Shown here: positions 42,705-52,127 of the stretch, piece by piece
Numbering within the stretch: the first letter of the stretch is position 1
Layout: each line of letters opens with the position of its first letter
Source: Methylobacterium bullatum
GTDB lineage: Bacteria; Pseudomonadota; Alphaproteobacteria; Rhizobiales; Beijerinckiaceae
DNA length: 64,000 bases
Assembly: GCA_902712845.1 (NCBI GenBank)
Contig: LR743504.1
Span: 1-64,000 of the forward strand
Direction of reading: 5' to 3'
Translations under genes and position numbers: made by a program
The notes under the pieces: model-generated
What the model was told of the DNA's origin: nothing
The model's input: only the letters and a program-made list of their open reading frames with translations
Database searches by the model: none

Positions 42705-43268
42705 TCAATATGCGCCCTTCTTGCCGGTGCCGGCGAAGGTGAAGTCCTGGATCAGGTCGAAGGGCTTGAACCATTCGGCGACACCCGTCTCCTTGTCCAC
42801 GTGGCGGCCGAAATGCTGGTTCTTGCCGGGAGGCGCCACCGTGAGCTTGAGCCGGTAGCGGCCGGGGCCGCTCAGCTTGACGTTGTCGCCGTAATGCGGG
42901 CCGTCATTGGCGACCATCGGCATCAGCGAGCCGCTCACCTTCGGACCCGTGGCGGCCTCGCCCTCCAGCTTCGTCAGTTCGAAGCTGACGTCGAGGGAGG
43001 GGAGCCAATCGCCCTCGGCGAAGCCGTTACGATTGTCCTTGGCCGCGCGGATGTCGGCTTCGAGGTGGATGTCGGATTGCGCGGCGGCGCGCATCATGTC
43101 CGGCGGGTCCATCTCGATCGGCTGAAGATAGACCGCCGTCACTTCCAGCCCGTCCTTGAGCATGGGAGGGCCGATCGGCGTCTCCTTGGCCGAGGCGAAG
43201 CCGGTGCCCAGGGCCGCGAAGGCCAGCAGGGAGGCGGAAATCAGTGCGGAGTGAGTGATCTTGCGCAT
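42705..43268 (-). CDS. ftrA: Periplasmic iron-binding protein, P19/Tp34 family (FtrA-like)
   Basis: The 187-residue exported protein has a signal peptide (about 1-27, ending GTGFASA). The P19 core includes YLQPIEMDPPDMM, SDIHLEADIRA, MVANDGPHYGDN and the His-rich NQHFGRHVDKETGVAEWF near the C-terminus; Met, His and acidic residues in these blocks bind copper and iron in the family. It is the first gene of the four-gene iron operon. A possible Irr box (43331-43347) lies 63 bases upstream. Confidence 0.9.
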   Translation of the reverse strand: MRKITHSALISASLLAFAALGTGFASAKETPIGPPMLKDGLEVTAVYLQPIEMDPPDMMRAAAQSDIHLEADIRAAKDNRNGFAEGDWLPSLDVSFELTKLEGEAATGPKVSGSLMPMVANDGPHYGDNVKLSGPGRYRLKLTVAPPGKNQHFGRHVDKETGVAEWFKPFDLIQDFTFAGTGKKGAY

Positions 43269-43330
43269 CGTCCCTAGCGCGTAAACCAGCGCCCAGCCGA
43301 TGCAAAGGCGCTTCTTTGCCGAATCGATAT

Positions 43331-43347
43331 ATCAGAACAATTCCAAT
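43331..43347. promoter_or_regulatory. Possible Irr iron-control box upstream of ftrA
   Basis: ATCAGAACAATTCCAAT matches 13 of 17 positions of the palindromic ICE consensus (TTTAGAA-N3-TTCTAAA, from memory) bound by Irr in Hyphomicrobiales. It lies 63 bases from the start of the iron uptake operon, in the right place for transcriptional control. The match is seen; Irr binding is inferred. Confidence 0.45.
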
Positions 43348-43537
43348 GTGTTGCGCCCGCCCTCGGAACGACGGCCGGAGGGCCGTCCGACGGCCTCTAT
43401 GCCGCACCGTCCTCCCGAACGGCGGACCCGCCTCGGGTCGAGTCGGCCGGACGAACCGCCCGTTAACGATGGCCCTACTAAGTTCGAGTCACCGCGGTCC
43501 CGCTGGCACCCAAGGTTGGCCGGAGACATCAGCGCCT

Positions 43538-44533
43538 ATGGCGACCCCCCTCGTGGCCCTGGTTCAGCAACTCGACCGCACCATGGCGAGTGCCTCGACG
43601 GAGCGCCTGGAGTCGATCCTTCAGAACCTCGCCTCTCTTTTCGCCGAGTACGCGCCGCGCCTCGGCACCGACCACGTCCGCGCCTTCGATCTCGTGATGC
43701 TGCATCTCGCCCGGTCGATGGGAGAGGTCGCCAGGAGCGACCTGTCGCGCCGCCTCGCCCCGATCACGAACGCGCCGCCGCGCCTGATCCGCGACCTCGC
43801 CTTCGATTCCGCCGCCGCCGTGTCCGTCCCGACCCTCGAGGCGGCCGTGCTGCTGGCCATCGACGACCTGACCGCGATCGCGCGGGTCTGCGGCCAGCCC
43901 CAGCTTCTGGCCCTCACCCGTCGGAAGAGGCTCGTCGCGCTTCTCACCGACATCATCGTCGAGCGGGGCAACGCCGTGGTATCGCGCTCGGTGGCGGGTA
44001 ATCCCGGCGCGCGCTTCTCCCTCGACGGTTACAGGCAGCTCTTCGGCCGGAGCCTGTCCGATCCTGAACTCGCCGCGCGGCTTCGCGCCCGTAACGACGT
44101 CCCGGACATCCTGAAGCGGGAGGAGGCCCGGCGGGGCGGCACCGCCCTGCCATCGCCGGACGGTCCGGACCCGGCGATCTTCGCGGCCGAGGTGTTCGTG
44201 GGCGAGCAGTTCCGCCAGGGCGAGGTCACCGAAACCCTCATCGTCGGCTGGCTCGATTCGGGCCGCAAGACGGAAGCGCTGGTGGCGCTCGCCCGCCTTG
44301 CGGGCATTCCCAGCGCGATGGCCATCGAGGCCTATCACGCATCCTCCTACGAGCCGCTGCTCTACATCGTCCGCTCGGTGAGGTTCGGCTGGAAGATCCT
44401 GAAGCTGTTCATGGCCTCGCAATCCCAGCGGGAGCCACCGCCCGAAGTGATGCGCGGGATGATGGATGCGTTTCAGGCCCTCTCCGTCACCACGGCGCAA
44501 CGCGTCGTCCGGATGAACGCGACGCGACGATAG
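43538..44533 (+). CDS. DUF2336 family protein
   Basis: The 331-residue, mostly helical protein includes LNDxxxx-like repeat helices (for example HVRAFDLVMLHLARSMGEVA, LTRRKRLVALLTDIIVERGN and FVGEQFRQGEVTETLIVGWL). This layout is the DUF2336 type, common in alphaproteobacteria and sometimes linked to cell-cycle or stress signalling, but without an assigned activity. The ATG at 43538 gives the family start; an ATG at 43469 is the alternative. It stands alone, divergent from the ftr operon. Confidence 0.82.
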   Translation: MATPLVALVQQLDRTMASASTERLESILQNLASLFAEYAPRLGTDHVRAFDLVMLHLARSMGEVARSDLSRRLAPITNAPPRLIRDLAFDSAAAVSVPTLEAAVLLAIDDLTAIARVCGQPQLLALTRRKRLVALLTDIIVERGNAVVSRSVAGNPGARFSLDGYRQLFGRSLSDPELAARLRARNDVPDILKREEARRGGTALPSPDGPDPAIFAAEVFVGEQFRQGEVTETLIVGWLDSGRKTEALVALARLAGIPSAMAIEAYHASSYEPLLYIVRSVRFGWKILKLFMASQSQREPPPEVMRGMMDAFQALSVTTAQRVVRMNATRR

Positions 44534-44583
44534 ATCGACGCCGACCATGGCTGATCGGCCGGCATGTCATGCCCTGCGGAACG

Positions 44584-45801
44584 TCAGCGGGAGACGGGAT
44601 CGCCCGCCATGGCCTTGGCCTCGGGCAGCATGGGCGATGCGGTAGCGGGGGATTGCAGGCGGCTCCGCAGCGCCGCGACCGCGCGCAGCACGACGAGGAC
44701 GAGGGACGCCACGCGGATATGGCGGGGCAACTGCTTCGGACCGAGAGGGCGATAGACCAATTTTGGGCTCACGCGCTCGATCTCGGCGACGGCGAGGCCG
44801 ACGAGGGGCTGCTGGGCGATCCGGGTCGCCTCCGCCGCCGGGATCGCCAGTTTGCGCGACCAGGCCCGCGTGGTCGCCAGGCGCCCCGTGGCGTGGAGGT
44901 GGCGCAGGCGACGGCGCCACAGGTACCGGTAGAGCGCCCGCGGAACTGCTTCCATGCGGGCATCGCACAGGCTGTCGGGGATCTCGCACCGCGCCCGGAT
45001 CGTATCGGCGACGCCGCCGGGCGCCCGGCCGACCAGGCGCCCCGACACGGTGACGACCACGTCCGTGGCGTGCCGGACCCGGAGACCGTGCTGGAGCAGG
45101 GCTGCCACGAAGGCGCCATCCTCGCCCAGCGGGATCATCGGCATGCCGCCCACCAGCCGGTAGGCCGAGAGCCGGACGGAGAGCGTGGCGCCGATGGTCG
45201 TGCGGTGGCACGGCCAGGGATCGTGCGGATCGTGGTCGATCCGCGCCTCCAGCTCCGTCAGGAGATCGCTGTAGGCGTCCTCCAGCTTGCCGCGCGCGCG
45301 CAGGGATTTGGGCAGGGCCGCCCATTCGGCCTCGTCGATCTGGATGCGCCCGGCCACCGCGTCGGCGCCGGCATCCAGGGCCGCGAGGTTGCGGGCCACC
45401 CAATCCGTGGGGACGCGGCTGTCGGCGTCCGAGGTCAGGATGGTGCCGGCCGTGCCGTCGGGGCCGATCCATTCGGCGGCGGCATCCATGGCGGCGCGGC
45501 GCGCCCATCCGGCATGGGCGCCCTCGAAGGTCACGCACCGGACGCGGACGGGGATCGACATCGCCTGCGCGAGCTCCGCCACGATCCGGTCCGTGCCGTC
45601 GGTGCAGTTGTTGAGGAACAGGTACAGGCCGAGTCTGCCCGGCCGCACCCCTTCCTGCGCGTCGATGGCGCGAAGGCAGGCCTCGATCCGCTCGGCCTCG
45701 TTGCGGACCGGGATGGCGATGACGGTGTCCGGGGCGGCGTTCGGAAAGCGGGGCGACGTGTCGATCCCGGGGGCGACGTCGGCGAGGGTCGAGTAGGGCA
45801 C
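44584..45801 (-). CDS. Family 2 glycosyltransferase
   Basis: The protein of about 405 residues has a GT-A fold start (TVIAIPVRNEAERIEACLRA), the donor-binding LFLNNCTDGTD and the metal-binding ILTSDADSRVPTDWV. A C-terminal hydrophobic segment (VASLVLVVLRAVAALRS) suggests membrane association. It probably acts on envelope glycan or hopanoid-type acceptors; the acceptor cannot be inferred. GTG at 45801 with GGAG upstream is preferred to TTG at 45831. It is the last gene before the convergent DUF2336 gene. Confidence 0.85.
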   Translation of the reverse strand: MPYSTLADVAPGIDTSPRFPNAAPDTVIAIPVRNEAERIEACLRAIDAQEGVRPGRLGLYLFLNNCTDGTDRIVAELAQAMSIPVRVRCVTFEGAHAGWARRAAMDAAAEWIGPDGTAGTILTSDADSRVPTDWVARNLAALDAGADAVAGRIQIDEAEWAALPKSLRARGKLEDAYSDLLTELEARIDHDPHDPWPCHRTTIGATLSVRLSAYRLVGGMPMIPLGEDGAFVAALLQHGLRVRHATDVVVTVSGRLVGRAPGGVADTIRARCEIPDSLCDARMEAVPRALYRYLWRRRLRHLHATGRLATTRAWSRKLAIPAAEATRIAQQPLVGLAVAEIERVSPKLVYRPLGPKQLPRHIRVASLVLVVLRAVAALRSRLQSPATASPMLPEAKAMAGDPVSR

Positions 45802-45909
45802 GGGGGACTCCGATGGGACGGCGCGGGCCAAGTCCGCTTCCGTTTCCCGGCAGGTGAGAGGACCGGACCTTATCGATCGAAGCTGAACGGCAGCCGTCCG
45901 GTGCGACGA

Positions 45910-47277
45910 TCAGGCGCCCGACGGTTTCGCGAAGGTTCGCCGGGCGAGGCCCGGATAGGCCAGGGCCTGGCTGGCGCCGCGCGCGGCCAGCAGCGTCAGG
46001 AAGGCGAGCCAGAGGCCCATATTGCCGAAGCCGCCCGCATGGGCGAGGCCGATGGCGACGGCATAGATGCCGGTGGCCGCGATCATCAGGTTGCGCATCG
46101 CCCGCGTCCAGGTCGAGCCGATATAGATCCCGTCATAGGCGAAGGGCAGCGAGGCCACGAGGGGCGCGAGGGCGGCGGGGACGAGATAGGCGCGCGCCGT
46201 CTCGCGCACCTCCGGGCTCGTGGTTACGGTGTCGATGAAGGCCGCGCCGAAGATCAGGAACAGCGTCGCCACCCCCAGACCGAAGGCGACGCACCAGACG
46301 AGGCTGAGCCGGGCCGCCCGGCGGAACCCGGCCTCGTCGCGGGCGCCAACCGCCTGCCCGCACAGGGTTTCGGCCGCCGTGGCGAACCCGTCGAGGAAGA
46401 AGCCGCCGATGAGGAAGAGATTCCACAACACCGCATTGGCCGCCAGGACCACATCCCCCGACCGCGCCCCGAGGGCCGAGAACAGGGCGATGGCGCCGAC
46501 GAGGAGCAGGGTCCGGATCATCACGTCGGCATTGACGCTGAGCATGCGCGCAAGTGCCAAGGGATCGCGAACGACGCGGAACGGCACCGAGAACGGTCGC
46601 GAACCGAGCCGCGCCAGGAGGACGAGACCGAGGGCGGTTCCGGCGGCCTCGGCCAGGAGGGTGGCGATGCCGGCACCCGCGACGCTGAGATCGGCCCACA
46701 GCACGAGGACAAGGGTGAGCGCGATGTTGACGAGGTTGATGGCCACCTGCAGCAGGAGGCCGAGATCCGTCCGCCCGCGCCCGAGCACGGAGCCGAGGAT
46801 GGCGTAGTTCGCCAGGGTGAAGGGCGCCGCGAAGATGCGGATGTGGAAATAGGTGGCGAGCCCCGCGATCACCGCCGGGCTGGCGCCGCTGAGCGCGAAG
46901 GCCCCGGCGGCGATCGGCCCCTGAGCCGCCGTGATGACGAGGCCGACGAGGAGGCCCGCCGCCAGGGAGCGCGCGAGGATGCGGTCGATCTCGCCGGCAT
47001 CCCGCGCGCCCGCCGCCTGGGCGGTGAGCCCCGCCGTCGCCATGCGCAGGGAGCCGAACGACCAGAAGACCGCATCGAAGATCACCGCCCCGAGCGCCAT
47101 GGCGCCGAGAAGCGCGGGATCGCCCAGCCGCCCGATCACCGCCGCCCCGACGAAGCCGAGGAGCGGGGTGGTGACGTTGGCCAGCGTCATCGGCAGGGCC
47201 AGCGCCAGGATGCGGCGGCTGGTGGCCGGAACCGGCGTCACCCCGATAGGGGAATCGGCCGTAGCGGTCAGTGACAT
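45910..47277 (-). CDS. MATE family efflux transporter (DinF-like)
   Basis: The 455-residue protein has twelve hydrophobic segments in two halves. N-terminal ILALALPMTLANVTTPLLGF and VGAAVIGRLGDPALLGAMAL, and the second-half GGFFLDGFATAAETLCGQAV, fit the DinF-like branch of MATE exporters, which use Na+ or H+ gradients to expel organic cations. The ATG at 47277 overlaps the end of the DUF971 gene upstream, indicating coupling. Substrate unknown. Confidence 0.93.
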   Translation of the reverse strand: MSLTATADSPIGVTPVPATSRRILALALPMTLANVTTPLLGFVGAAVIGRLGDPALLGAMALGAVIFDAVFWSFGSLRMATAGLTAQAAGARDAGEIDRILARSLAAGLLVGLVITAAQGPIAAGAFALSGASPAVIAGLATYFHIRIFAAPFTLANYAILGSVLGRGRTDLGLLLQVAINLVNIALTLVLVLWADLSVAGAGIATLLAEAAGTALGLVLLARLGSRPFSVPFRVVRDPLALARMLSVNADVMIRTLLLVGAIALFSALGARSGDVVLAANAVLWNLFLIGGFFLDGFATAAETLCGQAVGARDEAGFRRAARLSLVWCVAFGLGVATLFLIFGAAFIDTVTTSPEVRETARAYLVPAALAPLVASLPFAYDGIYIGSTWTRAMRNLMIAATGIYAVAIGLAHAGGFGNMGLWLAFLTLLAARGASQALAYPGLARRTFAKPSGA

Positions 47278-47756
47278 CCGCACCCGCTGCCGCAGCTTCC
47301 CCCGCCCTTCGGGGGCTCGCCCTTGGCGGGGCCGGCGGCGGGACGCCGGGCGGCGTCGCGCACGAGGCCGCGCTCTTCGAGTTCGGACAGGTATGTCGCC
47401 CAACGGTTCCGGTATTCCCGGCCGAGGTCGTAGAGATAGCCCCAGCCGAACAGCCCGGTATCGTGCATGTCGTCGAAGGTTAGCTTGACCGCGTAATTGC
47501 CCACCGGCTCCACCGAGAGGATCGCCACGTCGCGCTTGCCGCCGATGACCTTGCGCTCGGAGGGCGAGTGGCCCTGCACCTCCGCCGAGGGGCTGGACAC
47601 GCGTAGATACTCGGCGGGCAGGGCGAACTTGCCGCCATCCTCGAAGGAGACGTTGAGCGTGCGCTTGTCGCCGGACAGGCGGATTTCGGTGGGCCAGCGC
47701 TCCGGCGGAGCGACCTGCCGGCCGGTGGAGTGGGGATCGGCGTGATGCTGGCTCAT
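47268..47756 (-). CDS. DUF971 protein with Cys-rich C-terminal tail
   Basis: The 162-residue protein has the gamma-butyrobetaine hydroxylase N-domain-like fold (PTEIRLSGDKRTLNVSFEDG, then ALPAEYLRVSSPSAEVQGHS and LSVEPVGNYAVKLTFDDMHD). It ends in GGGSCGSGCGCH, a possible metal-binding tail. Family members are often found near Fe-S assembly (ApbC/Mrp) genes. Here it overlaps the MATE gene by 10 bases. Confidence 0.88.
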   Translation of the reverse strand: MSQHHADPHSTGRQVAPPERWPTEIRLSGDKRTLNVSFEDGGKFALPAEYLRVSSPSAEVQGHSPSERKVIGGKRDVAILSVEPVGNYAVKLTFDDMHDTGLFGWGYLYDLGREYRNRWATYLSELEERGLVRDAARRPAAGPAKGEPPKGGGSCGSGCGCH

Positions 47757-47930
47757 GCGAGAAATCTCATGCCCGAAAGCGGGTGGGATGCAATATATGT
47801 GTAGAGCGCAGGGGGCATGCGTCCGAGTATGCTTGCCCTATCCGCCGTCGCGCCTCATATGCCGGACATGCTAGGTTCATCGCGCGACCACGCTCCGGAA
47901 ATTTCCCCAGGCCCCAATCCCGAGTCCCCA

Positions 47931-48965
47931 ATGGGTGTTGCCTTAGCCGAACGCGTCGCATCGAGGGCACCTGCGCCTTTGATAGACCCCTTCCAGCGCG
48001 CGATCACCTATCTTCGCATCTCGGTGACGGATCGCTGCGACCTGCGTTGCGTCTACTGCATGTCGGACGACATGCAGTTCCTGCCCAAGCGCGACCTGCT
48101 GACCCTTGAGGAGCTGGACCGGCTTTGCGGCGTGTTCATCGACCGGGGCGTGCGCAAGCTCAGGATCACGGGCGGTGAGCCGCTCCTGCGCCGTGACATC
48201 ATGCATCTGTTCCGGCGGCTGTCCCGCCATCTCGGCAGCGGCGCTCTCGAAGAGCTGACGATGACGACGAACGGGACGCAGCTCGGTCGCTTCGCCCCGG
48301 AGCTCGCCGAGCTCGGCGTCAAGCGCGTGAACGTGTCCCTCGATACCCTCGACCCCGACAAGTTCCGCGCGGTCACCCGGCGCGGCGACCTCAAGGTGGT
48401 GCTCGACGGGATCGAGAAGGCGCGCAAGGCCGGGATCAAGGTCAAGATCAACGCCGTGGCGCTGAAGGGCGTCAACGAGGACGAGATCGCCGACATGATC
48501 GCCTGGGCGCATGGCGACGGCATGGACATGACCCTCATCGAGGTCATGCCGCTCGGCGAAGTGGAGGGCGACCGCACCGACCAGTTCCTGCCCCTCTCCG
48601 TCGCCCGCGCCCGTCTCGAGCAGCGCTACACCATGGTGCCCCTGCCCGACCGGACCGGCGGACCGGCCCGTTACGTCCGCATCGCCGAGACCGGCGGGCG
48701 CCTCGGCTTCATCACGCCGCTGACCCATAATTTCTGCGAGAGCTGCAACCGGGTCCGCCTCACCTGCACCGGCAAGCTCTACATGTGCCTGGGCCAGGAG
48801 GATGCCGCCGACCTGCGCCACGCCCTGCGCGCCTCGCCGGACGACGCCCTCGTCACGCAGGCCGTCACCGATGCCATCGCGCGCAAGCCCAAGGGCCACG
48901 ACTTCGTCATCGAGCGCGCCCGTCCGGCCGCCGTGCCGCGCCACATGAGCGTCACCGGCGGCTGA
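47931..48965 (+). CDS. moaA: GTP 3',8-cyclase MoaA
   Basis: MoaA is the radical-SAM enzyme that starts molybdenum cofactor synthesis from GTP. The 344-residue protein has the SAM cluster motif CDLRCVYC (C36, C40, C43), the ITGGEPLLR block and the C-terminal second cluster cysteines in [20 protein letters not shown]. It ends VTGG, including the conserved C-terminal GG. The ATG at 47931 is chosen; an upstream start at 47817 would add an unconserved extension. moaC and other moa genes are not in the window. Confidence 0.96.
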   Translation: MGVALAERVASRAPAPLIDPFQRAITYLRISVTDRCDLRCVYCMSDDMQFLPKRDLLTLEELDRLCGVFIDRGVRKLRITGGEPLLRRDIMHLFRRLSRHLGSGALEELTMTTNGTQLGRFAPELAELGVKRVNVSLDTLDPDKFRAVTRRGDLKVVLDGIEKARKAGIKVKINAVALKGVNEDEIADMIAWAHGDGMDMTLIEVMPLGEVEGDRTDQFLPLSVARARLEQRYTMVPLPDRTGGPARYVRIAETGGRLGFITPLTHNFCESCNRVRLTCTGKLYMCLGQEDAADLRHALRASPDDALVTQAVTDAIARKPKGHDFVIERARPAAVPRHMSVTGG

Positions 48966-49037
48966 GGCCGTCTCGCGTTTGACCCTTTGAACCATCGAAT
49001 CTAGACCCGCCTCCATCGAAATGACGGATGGAGACGG

Positions 49038-49907
49038 ATGATGGCGAAGGTGGCGTTCCTGGGCCTCGGCGTGATGGGCGGCCCGATGGCGGGTCACCTC
49101 GCCAAAAAAGGTCACGCCGTCACCGTCTACAATCGGACGACGGCCAAGGCGGAAGCCTGGGTGACGGCGAATGGCGGCGCCTCCGCGGCGACGCCCCGCG
49201 AGGCGGCGGCGGGGCAGGAGATCGTCTTCGCCTGTGTCGGCAACGACGACGACCTGCGCGGCGTGACGCTGGGTGAGGACGGCGCCTTCGCCGGAATGGA
49301 GAAGGGCGCGATCTTCGTCGATCACACCACCGCTTCGGCCGAGGTCGCGCGCGAACTCTTCCAGGCCGCCTCCGAACTCGGCCTCGGCTTCATCGACGCC
49401 CCCGTTTCCGGCGGACAGGCCGGCGCCGAGAACGCGGCGCTCACCGTGATGTGCGGCGGGGATGAGGCCACCTATGCGAAGGTCGAGCCCGCGATCCTGA
49501 GCTTCGCCAAGGCCTCGCGCCTGATGGGACCGGCCGGCTCCGGCCAACTCACCAAGATGGTCAACCAGATCTGCATTGCCGGCATCGTCCAGGGCCTGTC
49601 GGAAGCGATCCACTTCGCCAAGCGCGCCGAGCTCGACGTGGATGCGGTACTCGACGTGATCTCGAAGGGCGCGGCCGGTTCCTGGCAGATGGAGAATCGC
49701 GGCCGGACCATGAATGCCGAGAAATTCGATTTCGGCTTTGCCGTCGACTGGATGCGCAAGGATCTTGGCATCCTCCTCCTCGAAGCCCGGCGCAACGGCG
49801 CCAAGCTCCCGGTCACAGCCCTCGTCGACCAGTTCTATGCCGACGTGCAGGCCATGGGCGGCAACCGCTGGGACACGTCGAGCCTCATCGCCCGCCTGGA
49901 GAAATAA
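49038..49907 (+). CDS. Beta-hydroxyacid dehydrogenase (3-hydroxyisobutyrate DH family)
   Basis: The 289-residue NAD(P)-dependent dehydrogenase has the Rossmann motif FLGLGVMGGPMAGHLAKKGH, the substrate-binding FIDAPVSGGQAGAENA and the catalytic Lys in GQLTKMVNQ. The family reduces or oxidises small beta-hydroxyacids (3-hydroxyisobutyrate, tartronate semialdehyde, succinic semialdehyde). Methylotrophs may use such enzymes in serine or glycerate metabolism, but the exact substrate is not clear. Two adjacent ATGs (49038 and 49041) compete. It overlaps the convergent miaA 3' end by 23 bases. Confidence 0.92.
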   Translation: MMAKVAFLGLGVMGGPMAGHLAKKGHAVTVYNRTTAKAEAWVTANGGASAATPREAAAGQEIVFACVGNDDDLRGVTLGEDGAFAGMEKGAIFVDHTTASAEVARELFQAASELGLGFIDAPVSGGQAGAENAALTVMCGGDEATYAKVEPAILSFAKASRLMGPAGSGQLTKMVNQICIAGIVQGLSEAIHFAKRAELDVDAVLDVISKGAAGSWQMENRGRTMNAEKFDFGFAVDWMRKDLGILLLEARRNGAKLPVTALVDQFYADVQAMGGNRWDTSSLIARLEK

Positions 49908-50901
49908 GGCTCGTCGCCACGGCGAGGGCCGCTTCGGGATCGCTCCAGGCCCAATCCTCGCCCATCTGGTGGCGGAACCAGGTGAATTGCCGCTTGGCGT
50001 AGCGCCTTGTATCGCCCTGGCCGCGCTGGATCGCCTCGGCGAGGGGGATCGTCCCGTCGAGATGGGCGATGAGTCCCGGCACGCCGTGGGCGCGCATGAT
50101 CGGCAGGAGCGGATCGAGGCGGCGCTCCCTCAGCGCCGCGACCTCGTCGAGGGCGCCCTCCTCCATCATCGCCAGGAAACGGCGGTCGATCCGGGCGCGC
50201 AGGGTCTCGCGCTCGGGAGCGAGGAACAGCTTCACCAGACGTTTGCCCGCCAGCGGCCCGGCGACGCGCTCGCCGTGAAAGGCCGAGATCGGCCGGCCCG
50301 TGGCGGCGAAGATCTCGAGTGCGCGCATGATCCGGGCGCGGTCGGTGGGGCGCAGGGTTTCGGCCCCGGCGGGGTCGACCTCCGTGAGGTCGGCATGGAG
50401 CCGTTCGGTGGTGCGGTCCTCGGCCCGCGCGCGAAGGGCGGTTCGGATCTCCTCGGGGACCGGAGGCAGGTCCGACAAACCCTCCTCCAGGGCGCGAAAA
50501 TACAGGCCGGTGCCGCCGACGAAGATCGGGAGCCGGCCGTTCAGATCGACGAGGAGGCGCGCGGCATCGCGGGCGAAATGCCCGGCCGAGTAATTCATCG
50601 CGCCATCCACCTCCCCGTAGAGCCGGTGGGGCGCCAGCGCCTCCTCCTCGGCGCTCGGCCGCGCCGACAACCGTCGCAGGTCGGCATAGACCTGCATGGA
50701 ATCGGTGTTGATGACCACGCCGTCGTGACGGCGCGCGAGTTCCGTCGCGAGGCCGGACTTGCCCGAGGCGGTGGGCCCTGCGATGAGGATCGCCGCCGGG
50801 GGCGCCTGTCTGTGTGATCCGTCCGTGACCGGCGGCAAGGCGTGGACACTCCCGATGACCCTCGTCGCGACCCTGATAGCAAACGAGAGCCGGCCCGCCA
50901 T
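49885..50901 (-). CDS. miaA: tRNA dimethylallyltransferase MiaA
   Basis: MiaA adds an isopentenyl group to A37 of tRNAs reading UNN codons. Conserved blocks are ILIAGPTASGKSGLA (P-loop), INTDSMQVYADLRRLSARPS, GGTGLYFRALEEGLSDLPPV and the tail QRGQGDTRRYAKRQFTWFRH. From ATG at 50901 it would be 338 residues with an unconserved N-terminal stretch of about 35 residues that overlaps the divergent serB start; TTG at 50838 is an attractive shorter start. Its 3' end overlaps the convergent dehydrogenase gene. Confidence 0.95.
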   Translation of the reverse strand: MAGRLSFAIRVATRVIGSVHALPPVTDGSHRQAPPAAILIAGPTASGKSGLATELARRHDGVVINTDSMQVYADLRRLSARPSAEEEALAPHRLYGEVDGAMNYSAGHFARDAARLLVDLNGRLPIFVGGTGLYFRALEEGLSDLPPVPEEIRTALRARAEDRTTERLHADLTEVDPAGAETLRPTDRARIMRALEIFAATGRPISAFHGERVAGPLAGKRLVKLFLAPERETLRARIDRRFLAMMEEGALDEVAALRERRLDPLLPIMRAHGVPGLIAHLDGTIPLAEAIQRGQGDTRRYAKRQFTWFRHQMGEDWAWSDPEAALAVATSLISPGGR

Positions 50902-51751
50902 CACCGATGCGGTGCTGGCGGAAGCCCGTTCCGTGCTGCGGACCGACCATCAGCCGCGCATCCTCCATGGCGAGGTGGCGGCCGAGATTCCGTTTCCCGG
51001 CGCCGGGGAGGACGTTTCCGCGATGGCGCGGCGGCTGCGGGCGGCCTTCGCCGCCGAACCGTTCGACGTCGCCGTGCAGGTGGCCGGCGCCCACCGCCGC
51101 AAGCGGCTGTTCCTGGCCGACATGGATTCGACCATGATCGAGCAGGAATGCATCGACGAGCTCGCCGACACGATCGGCCTGAAGGACCGCGTCGCCGCCA
51201 TCACCGAGCGGGCCATGCGCGGAGAGATCGCCTTCGAACCGGCCCTGCGGGAACGCGTCGCCCTGCTGCGCGATCTGCCGGTGGGCGTGGTGGACGACCT
51301 GATCCGGGATCGCATCACCCTCACGCCGGGGGGGCGCAGCCTCGTCCGGACGCTGAAGGCCAACGGCGCCCATACCTGCCTGGTCTCCGGTGGGTTCACC
51401 CTGTTCACGGGACCGATCTCGGCGACCATCGGATTCGACGAAGCCCACGCCACCACCCTCGGGGTGAAGGACGGCCATCTCACAGGCGAGGTGCTGGAGC
51501 CCATCGTCGGCAAGGAGACCAAGCGCGCGACGCTCATCGCCCTGCGCTCGCGTTTCGGCCTCGACCGTGCGGACACGCTGGCGGTGGGCGACGGAGCGAA
51601 CGATCTCGACATGCTGGGCGAGGCCGGGCTCGGCGTGGCGTTCCGCGCCAAGCCCAAGGTCGCGGCAGCGGCGGATGTCCGCATCGACCACGGCGACCTG
51701 ACCGCGCTTCTCTACCTGCAGGGTTACGGGGCGAACGAATTCGTCGCCTAG
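50855..51751 (+). CDS. serB: Phosphoserine phosphatase SerB
   Basis: SerB is the HAD-family phosphatase that completes serine synthesis. The 298 residues have an N-terminal ACT-like region (about 1-80) and a HAD domain with nucleophile motif LADMDSTMI, then SGGFTLF and VGDGANDLDMLGEAGLGVAF. In a methylotroph serine is also the C1 acceptor of the serine cycle. It is divergent from miaA with overlapping 5' ends, depending on the miaA start. Confidence 0.96.
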   Translation: MTLVATLIANESRPAITDAVLAEARSVLRTDHQPRILHGEVAAEIPFPGAGEDVSAMARRLRAAFAAEPFDVAVQVAGAHRRKRLFLADMDSTMIEQECIDELADTIGLKDRVAAITERAMRGEIAFEPALRERVALLRDLPVGVVDDLIRDRITLTPGGRSLVRTLKANGAHTCLVSGGFTLFTGPISATIGFDEAHATTLGVKDGHLTGEVLEPIVGKETKRATLIALRSRFGLDRADTLAVGDGANDLDMLGEAGLGVAFRAKPKVAAAADVRIDHGDLTALLYLQGYGANEFVA

Positions 51752-51761
51752 CACCGGCCGG

Positions 51762-52127
51762 TCAGCGGATGATCCGTGCCAATGCGATGACGGCGCCGAG
51801 AATGATCAGCGTCTGAAAGCCAATCGTCCCGAACATCGACTTGATGATATTGGCTTTCGTGGCTTCGATCTTCGCTTCCAGCCGTGCCTCGGCTTCGCGA
51901 AGGTCTGATCTCGTGGACATCTTGAGCGCTTCGATATCCGCTCGGGTCGACAAGCGGAGCGCCTCGATGTCGCCTTTCACCGATCCGATATCGGACTTCG
52001 TGGCGATGTCGCCCTGAAACAGTTCCGTAAACGCGTCCGCGAGGCCCTTGGCCTGTTCGGACGACAGCTTCGCCTTCTCGCGAAGGGAGCGGGCGAATTT
52101 CAAGGTGTCGAAGGCGACCGCCGTCAT
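51762..52127 (-). CDS. DUF1640-type coiled-coil membrane protein
   Basis: The 121-residue protein starts AFDTLKFARSLREKAKLSSE, has a coiled coil built of repeated DIEALxxSTRxD units and one C-terminal transmembrane helix (GTIGFQTLIILGAVIALARI). This arrangement resembles DUF1640, the bacterial relatives of the mitochondrial CCDC90/MCUR1 proteins. It is convergent with serB, 10 bases away. Function unknown. Confidence 0.8.
   Translation of the reverse strand: MTAVAFDTLKFARSLREKAKLSSEQAKGLADAFTELFQGDIATKSDIGSVKGDIEALRLSTRADIEALKMSTRSDLREAEARLEAKIEATKANIIKSMFGTIGFQTLIILGAVIALARIIR

Noticed and set aside
43481..43520. GTTCGAGTC, a tRNA T-loop-like stretch upstream of the DUF2336 gene
   Set aside because: The flanking bases do not form a T stem and there is no acceptor or anticodon arm upstream.
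44569..47274. 901-codon plus-strand frame opposite the glycosyltransferase and MATE genes
   Set aside because: It is antisense to two clear genes and has no domain; a high-GC artefact.
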